Of a stretch of 9,681 nucleotides of DNA, positions 6,207 to 9,681 are shown in pieces. The notes below the pieces were generated by a model that searched no databases, was not told the origin of the DNA, and saw only the letters and a program-made list of their open reading frames with translations. Position numbers and translations under genes: made by a program. Origin of the DNA: a bacterium (GTDB taxonomy: Bacteria; SM23-31; JAUVVT01); assembly GCA_030616165.1 (NCBI GenBank), contig JAUWXV010000140.1:1-9681 (forward strand). Direction: 5' to 3'. The first letter of the stretch is position 1. Each line of letters opens with the position of its first letter.

Positions 6207-6784
6207 TGAGTTTTAAATCAGAATTATACAGAAAATCAATACACATATTTTCATCAATTATACCTCTCTTTTACGTTTTTTCCCCTAAAAATCTTACATT
6301 AAAAATTTTAATACCGCTTGCTCTCATTTTTATTATGGTCGAAATTGTTAGATTCAATATTAATTTTATAAATAGAATATATATAAAGATTCTTAGAGAT
6401 ATAATAAGGGTTCAGGAAAGAAAAAGGTTCAGTGGGGCTACATATCTTCTTATATCATCCGTGCTGGTAATATTGTTTTACGATAAAAGCATAGCGGTTG
6501 CCTGTTTGTTGTTTTTAACATTATCAGATTCAGCGGCTGCATTGTTCGGAAAAAGATTTGGAAAAATTAAAATATATAATAAAACTCTCGAAGGCAGTCT
6601 CGCTTTTTTATTATCTTCATTAGTAATTGTATATCTTATTAAGTCGCTGAACTTTATAACGGGTGTTTCTGGAGCAATCACCGCTACTTTTGTTGAATTT
6701 ACACTTACAAATATTGATGATAATCTATCAATACCTATTATATCTGGTTTTGTTATGTGGTTAGTTAATACATTTTTAATATAA
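6206..6784 (+). CDS. CTP-dependent lipid kinase of the SEC59/DGK1/phytol kinase family
   Basis: A 192-residue integral membrane protein with about six or seven hydrophobic segments. It shows the conserved blocks of the dolichol kinase/diacylglycerol kinase (CTP)/phytol kinase group: ELYRKSIHI (6-14), RFSGATYLL (74-82), SDSAAALFGKRFG (107-119), KTLEGSLAF (126-134) and VEFTLTNIDDNLSIPI (163-178). Members phosphorylate a membrane lipid alcohol using CTP. The group resembles CdsA phosphatidate cytidylyltransferases and is often misnamed as such; the length and the KTLEGS and DDNLSIP blocks favour the kinase group. The substrate here is unknown; an undecaprenol or diacylglycerol salvage role would be a guess. 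It overlaps the rpe stop by one base, so translation is probably coupled. It is the last gene of the operon; I see no clear hairpin terminator after it. Confidence 0.85.
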   Translation: MSFKSELYRKSIHIFSSIIPLFYVFSPKNLTLKILIPLALIFIMVEIVRFNINFINRIYIKILRDIIRVQERKRFSGATYLLISSVLVILFYDKSIAVACLLFLTLSDSAAALFGKRFGKIKIYNKTLEGSLAFLLSSLVIVYLIKSLNFITGVSGAITATFVEFTLTNIDDNLSIPIISGFVMWLVNTFLI

Positions 6785-6796
6785 TTTTAAAATATC

Positions 6797-6825
6797 TTGA
6801 CAAATATAATAATTATTTTTATATT
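6797..6825 (+). promoter_or_regulatory. Sigma-70-type promoter of the cold-shock gene
   Basis: A perfect -35 box TTGACA (6797-6802) lies exactly 17 nt before TATATT (6820-6825), one mismatch from the -10 consensus. Transcription should start near 6832, leaving a leader of about 35 nt. This is the best promoter match in the window and fits a highly expressed small gene. The following TTTTG also half-resembles the Bacteroidota-type TAnnTTTG box, but the match is not exact. Confidence 0.75.
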
Positions 6826-6866
6826 TTGTGGTATTAATTTTTGTATTTTAATTTAGGAGAAGTAAT

Positions 6867-7067
6867 ATGCCAAAAGGAACAGTAAAGTGGTTTAATGAAA
6901 ATAAAGGTTACGGTTTCATTAAACAAGATAACGGGCCTGACATTTTTGTACATTTTTCTGAAATAAAAAAAGAAGGATTTAAAACTCTATCAGAAGGAAT
7001 GGAGGTTGAATTTGAGATAGTTCAAGGTAAAAAAGGTCTTCATGCAGTGAATGTGGTCAAAGTCTAA
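6867..7067 (+). CDS. csp: Cold-shock domain protein (CspA family)
   Basis: A 66-residue single cold-shock domain, the normal size of CspA-family RNA chaperones, which bind single-stranded RNA or DNA and melt secondary structure. The RNA-binding motifs are clear: RNP1 KGYGFIKQ (13-20) and RNP2 IFVHF (26-30), following [13 protein letters not shown], with aromatic residues W8, F9, Y15, F17, F27, H29 and F30 available for base stacking. AGGAGA (6855-6860) gives an SD 7 nt before the ATG. It is a one-gene transcription unit with its own strong promoter and an intrinsic terminator. The leader is short (about 35 nt), unlike the long thermosensing leader of E. coli cspA, so cold induction by that mechanism is unlikely. 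Paralogues outside the window are likely. Confidence 0.97.
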   Translation: MPKGTVKWFNENKGYGFIKQDNGPDIFVHFSEIKKEGFKTLSEGMEVEFEIVQGKKGLHAVNVVKV

Positions 7068-7108
7068 AATAACCACTTAAATTATATTAAATTTATTATC
7101 AAAAATTT

Positions 7109-7133
7109 ACCCCGATTTTTAGTCGGGGTTTTT
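7109..7133 (+). terminator. Intrinsic terminator of the cold-shock gene
   Basis: ACCCCGA (7109-7115) and TCGGGGT (7123-7129) form a 7-bp GC-rich stem with a 7-nt loop TTTTTAG, followed by a run of five T (7129-7133). It lies 42 nt after the csp stop. An A-run on the left side (7101-7105) could give weak termination in the other direction. It stands out sharply from the AT-rich surroundings. Confidence 0.88.
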
Positions 7134-7161
7134 AATATATTTTATATAGTTTTTTAAATTA

Positions 7162-7192
7162 TTAACAAATCTTATGTCAAAGTAATTATACC
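7162..7192 (+). promoter_or_regulatory. Possible promoter of the xerD-protease pair
   Basis: After the csp terminator a new promoter is needed. TTAACA (7162-7167) is a fair -35 box; the -10 could be ATTATA (7185-7190, 17-nt spacer) or TATACC (7187-7192, 19-nt spacer). Transcription would begin about 20-25 nt before the xerD ATG at 7220. Neither -10 is strong, so this is tentative. Confidence 0.3.
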
Positions 7193-7219
7193 TATTTAAA
7201 AATTTGATAAAACTTTGTT

Positions 7220-8140
7220 ATGAAAATTGAACCATTTCTTGAGAAATTTTTAAATTATATTAGTATAGAAAGAAATCTCTCAAATAATACTGTGGCTTCA
7301 TATAGAAATGACCTTAAAAGATATGTGGAATATCTGAAAGAACAAAATGTTGAGTCGTTAGATGATGCTAAACCTGGAATTATCACTTCGCTTTTTGATA
7401 TGCTTCACCGTTCAGGACTTTCTGCGAAGAGCATATCCAGAAATTTCTCAGCTATTAGGTCTTTTCACAAATATGCATTAGGAGAGGGAGTAGCAAGAAA
7501 TGACCCTACTGAGAATCTTTTCAGACCAAAGATAGAAAAAAAACTCCCTGCCGTTCTTGAACACAATGAGATAGAAAAAATTCTTAATCAGCCCGATGAA
7601 TCAAAAAAATTTGGATTAAGAGATAAAGCTATGATTGAAGTTATGTATTCCTGTGGCTTAAGAATATCCGAACTTATTTCACTTAGAGAAACCGATTTAA
7701 TATTCCAAGAGGGACTCATCAGAGTAATTGGAAAAAGAGACAAAGAGAGGATGGTTCCATTGGGAAGTAAGGCTATTGAAATAATTGACAAGTATATAAA
7801 AAATGAAAGAATCCATCTTGCAAAAGGTAAAAACAGTGGAGGAATTCTGTTTTTGAACAAGAATGGAAAGCCACTTTCAAGAATGGGAGTCTGGAAGATC
7901 TTAAGAAAATACTGTTTAAAGGCTGACATAAAAAAAGATGTCAGTCCTCATACTTTTAGGCATTCTTTTGCCACTCATCTGCTCGAGGGAGGGGCAAACC
8001 TGAGAGCAGTTCAGGAGATGTTAGGACATTCTGATATTTCTACTACTCAAATATACACTCATATTGATAGAGAATATCTCCTTGAGGTTCATAAAACATT
8101 TCATCCAGGTGAAAAACATTTAAAAGGAGAAAAATATTGA
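7220..8140 (+). CDS. xerD: Tyrosine recombinase XerD
   Basis: Site-specific recombinase that, with XerC, resolves chromosome dimers at dif under FtsK control. The 306 residues comprise an N-terminal SAM-like core-binding domain (about 1-90, with NLSNNTVASYRNDLKRY) and a C-terminal catalytic domain. All catalytic residues are present: R148 (GLRISELISL), K172, H244 and R247 (SPHTFRHSFATHLL), H270 (MLGHSDISTTQIYTH) and nucleophile Y279. These equal the numbers I recall for E. coli XerD, which favours XerD over XerC, though some lineages have a single XerH- or XerS-like enzyme. Nothing mobile surrounds it, so it is the chromosomal enzyme rather than an integrase. The ATG lacks a clear SD. It overlaps the following protease gene by 4 nt. 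Confidence 0.92.
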   Translation: MKIEPFLEKFLNYISIERNLSNNTVASYRNDLKRYVEYLKEQNVESLDDAKPGIITSLFDMLHRSGLSAKSISRNFSAIRSFHKYALGEGVARNDPTENLFRPKIEKKLPAVLEHNEIEKILNQPDESKKFGLRDKAMIEVMYSCGLRISELISLRETDLIFQEGLIRVIGKRDKERMVPLGSKAIEIIDKYIKNERIHLAKGKNSGGILFLNKNGKPLSRMGVWKILRKYCLKADIKKDVSPHTFRHSFATHLLEGGANLRAVQEMLGHSDISTTQIYTHIDREYLLEVHKTFHPGEKHLKGEKY

Positions 8141-8766
8141 TAGGTTTTGCGTTAGTTATATTATTTTTTTCGATAGTTGTTCACGAATATTTTCATGGAT
8201 ATATTGCGTTAAAGTGTGGAGATGAGACTGCAAAGTATGCAGGAAGACTCACCTTTAATCCAATTCCCCATATTGATATTGTTGGAACTATAATTCTTCC
8301 ACTATTTTTAGTGATGTCAGGTTCAAACTTTCTTATAGGATGGGCAAAACCAGTTCCTGTAAATCCATACAACTTCAGAAATCCGGGTATAGATAATGTA
8401 AAAGTTGCAGCAGCAGGACCACTTTCAAATCTCTCTCTTGCTGTGGCTTTCTCGCTTCTGACTATAATAATCGCTAATTTTTTCCCATTTTTATTACCTT
8501 CTTTAAACTATGCATTGCAGTGGGGTATTCTAATCAATTTATACCTTGCTGTCTTTAATCTTATACCCGTTCCTCCTTTAGATGGGTCCCACATTTTGCC
8601 CTATTTTCTACCATATGAAATGAAGGAAGCCTATTCTAAAATCCAGAATTATGGTTTTTTAATCCTTTTACTGATTATAATGACTCCTCTTTTTAATATT
8701 ATTAGATTTATTGTAAATATTCTATATAATTTTTTATATTTATTTATAAATATGTTCCTATTTTAA
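8137..8766 (+). CDS. M50 family (site-2 protease-like) intramembrane metalloprotease
   Basis: A 209-residue polytopic membrane protein of the small, PDZ-less M50B group. The zinc site is HEYFH (16-20) in the first membrane segment, with the third ligand D149 in NLIPVPPLDG (141-150). GWAKPVPVNPYNFRNP (68-83) and AAAGPLSNL (91-99) are typical of these short site-2-protease homologues, which cleave within membrane segments; the natural substrates of this group are mostly unknown. The start is TTG, overlapping the xerD stop as TTGA; GGAG (8126-8129) lies 7 nt before it and the first residues lead directly into the HEYFH helix, as in homologues. Co-translation with xerD is likely, but a functional link is not implied. 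The last segment (about 170-205) is very hydrophobic. Confidence 0.92.
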   Translation: MIGFALVILFFSIVVHEYFHGYIALKCGDETAKYAGRLTFNPIPHIDIVGTIILPLFLVMSGSNFLIGWAKPVPVNPYNFRNPGIDNVKVAAAGPLSNLSLAVAFSLLTIIIANFFPFLLPSLNYALQWGILINLYLAVFNLIPVPPLDGSHILPYFLPYEMKEAYSKIQNYGFLILLLIIMTPLFNIIRFIVNILYNFLYLFINMFLF

Positions 8767-8802
8767 CCTAATTGTATGTAGATTTCGCTACAATAATTTG
8801 CT

Positions 8803-8835
8803 AACTCTCTGCGTCTCTGTGGTGAAAAATGTTTT
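8803..8835 (+). repeat. GC-richer motif resembling a widely dispersed short intergenic repeat
   Basis: This intergenic stretch contains two tandem 8-nt units, TCTCTGCG (8806-8813) and TCTCTGTG (8814-8821), followed by GTGAAAAATG and a T-run. Its composition is clearly different from the AT-rich flanks. I remember near-identical strings (CTCTGCG/CTCTGTG units followed by GTGAAA) in intergenic DNA of many unrelated bacteria and archaea, where the reverse strand produces spurious products with TTETQR-like peptides. Only one copy lies in this window, so repetition within this genome is not shown here. Function unknown. Confidence 0.5.
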
Positions 8836-8860
8836 TGTTAAACCATATTATATAAATAAA

Positions 8861-9681
8861 ATGAAAGTAAATTTTAAGAAATACGGGCTTAAACTAAAAC
8901 ATGAATTCAGAATAGCAAGAGAAAAAGAAATTATATGCAATAATCTTTTTCTAAAAATAAACATGGATGGATTAACAGGTTATGGTGAAGCAGCACCCAC
9001 TGAGTATTATAATGAGGATATTGAAACAATATATAAACTTGCAAAATCCATTTCTGATATTAGTGAACCCGATCTTGAAAATCCCTATCCGTTTTTTGAA
9101 GGATTAAAAGAAATATACCCCAATTTCCCTTCATTGAGAGCGGCTCTGGAGATGGCAGTTTTCGATATTATTGGCAAATGGAAGAAAAAACCTGTTCACG
9201 AATTGTTTGGATTAAATCCAAGCCATACTCCTGTTACATCCTTTACGATTGGAATAGATAAACCTGATATAATTAAAATGAAACTGAAAGAGGCAGAAGA
9301 GTATCCTGTCTTAAAGATAAAGATGGGTTCGGAATACGATTACGAAATTATAAAAATATTATATAATATAAAAGACAAAAAGATTAGGATAGATGCAAAT
9401 GAGGGATGGAGTAGGGAGGAGGCTGTTAAAAAGATGGAGAGTTTGAAAGAAATTGGTGTTGAGTTTGTCGAACAACCTCTTAAAAAGGAGGACCTCGAGG
9501 GAATTAAATGGCTTAAAGATAGAGTTGATTTGAAAATATTTTCAGATGAGAATGTCAAGATATTACAAGATTTTAATAATATTAAAGATATATATGACGG
9601 GATTAATATTAAATTGATGAAATGCGGAGGATTATCAGAAGCAGTAAAAATGATAATCTCTGCTAAATCTTACAATCTTGA
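8861..9681 (+). CDS. L-Ala-D/L-Glu (dipeptide) epimerase, enolase superfamily; 3' end outside the window
   Basis: The open frame starts at ATG 8861 and reaches the window edge after 273 complete codons, probably lacking roughly the last 70-80. The N-terminal capping domain (to about 120) is followed by the barrel with muconate-lactonizing-subgroup motifs: catalytic KxK as K152/K154 in LKIKMG, metal ligands D178 (IDANEGW), E204 (VEQPL) and D229 (SDEN), and the second catalytic lysine as K251 in NIKLMKCGGL. FTIGID (128-133) and NIKLMKCGG favour dipeptide epimerases over o-succinylbenzoate synthase. Such enzymes epimerise L-Ala-D-Glu released from murein, feeding peptide recycling or catabolism; other dipeptide specificities are possible. 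The ATG has no SD, and an upstream ATG at 8829 is out of frame and soon stops. No clear link to the preceding protease. Confidence 0.88.
   Translation, partial: MKVNFKKYGLKLKHEFRIAREKEIICNNLFLKINMDGLTGYGEAAPTEYYNEDIETIYKLAKSISDISEPDLENPYPFFEGLKEIYPNFPSLRAALEMAVFDIIGKWKKKPVHELFGLNPSHTPVTSFTIGIDKPDIIKMKLKEAEEYPVLKIKMGSEYDYEIIKILYNIKDKKIRIDANEGWSREEAVKKMESLKEIGVEFVEQPLKKEDLEGIKWLKDRVDLKIFSDENVKILQDFNNIKDIYDGINIKLMKCGGLSEAVKMIISAKSYNL

Noticed and set aside
7588-7929. 113-residue - strand frame inside xerD
   Set aside because: It is antisense to the catalytic domain of an intact recombinase and has shadow-like composition.
7220-8140. xerD as the integrase of a mobile element
   Set aside because: No phage, transfer or cargo genes, attachment repeats or tRNA are nearby, and the catalytic residue numbering and length fit the chromosomal XerD.
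9340-9558. 72-residue - strand frame near the right edge
   Set aside because: It lies within the dipeptide epimerase gene, whose motifs D178, E204 and D229 are encoded on the + strand over this same stretch.

Overview
The window is very AT-rich bacterial chromosome carrying mainly housekeeping genes. All genes after base 650 are on the + strand. I see no mobile element, CRISPR array, tRNA or rRNA. The lineage is inferred, not proven. Fmt carries the variants AFRILP and NWAIINGEKETG, which I associate with the Bacteroidota/Chlorobi/Marinimicrobia-like (FCB) group. A stand-alone membrane PASTA protein between fmt and rpe, and the mix of Shine-Dalgarno-led and SD-less genes, fit the same broad group. 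An uncultured FCB-like candidate phylum is my best guess.

Layout. Bases 1-154 may hold the 3' end of a gene entering from the left. A small 65-residue gene on the - strand (147-344) has a good SD. After 306 bases of AT-rich divergent intergenic DNA comes an unrecognised 375-residue, lysine-rich cytosolic protein (651-1778). A strong 12-bp hairpin (1849-1879) separates it from a YhcC/TIGR01212-type radical SAM protein (1890-2858).

Bases 2920-6784 form a tight six-gene operon: yajC, def, fmt, a three-PASTA-domain membrane protein, rpe, and a SEC59/DGK1-type CTP-dependent lipid kinase. Two junctions are TAATG overlaps and the other gaps are 15-20 nt. Fmt adds the formyl group to initiator Met-tRNA, Def removes it from nascent chains, and YajC belongs to the Sec export machinery, so the first three genes cover the start and early fate of proteins. 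The PASTA protein and lipid kinase point to the envelope; Rpe belongs to the pentose phosphate pathway.

Next is a monocistronic cold-shock protein with a near-consensus sigma-70 promoter and an intrinsic terminator. Then come xerD (all catalytic residues present, at the numbers I recall for E. coli XerD) and, coupled through a TTGA overlap, a minimal M50/site-2-protease-like membrane protease that starts with TTG. A 94-nt gap contains a GC-richer motif (8803-8835) that resembles a short repeat I remember from unrelated prokaryotes. The last gene, cut by the window edge, is an enolase-superfamily dipeptide epimerase (L-Ala-D/L-Glu type), which would act on murein peptides.

Most of the window is ordinary. 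The points most worth a second look are the dispersed-repeat-like motif, the unknown 375-residue protein, the hairpin next to a start codon, the small - strand gene, and the kinase-less PASTA protein in a formyl-methionine operon.
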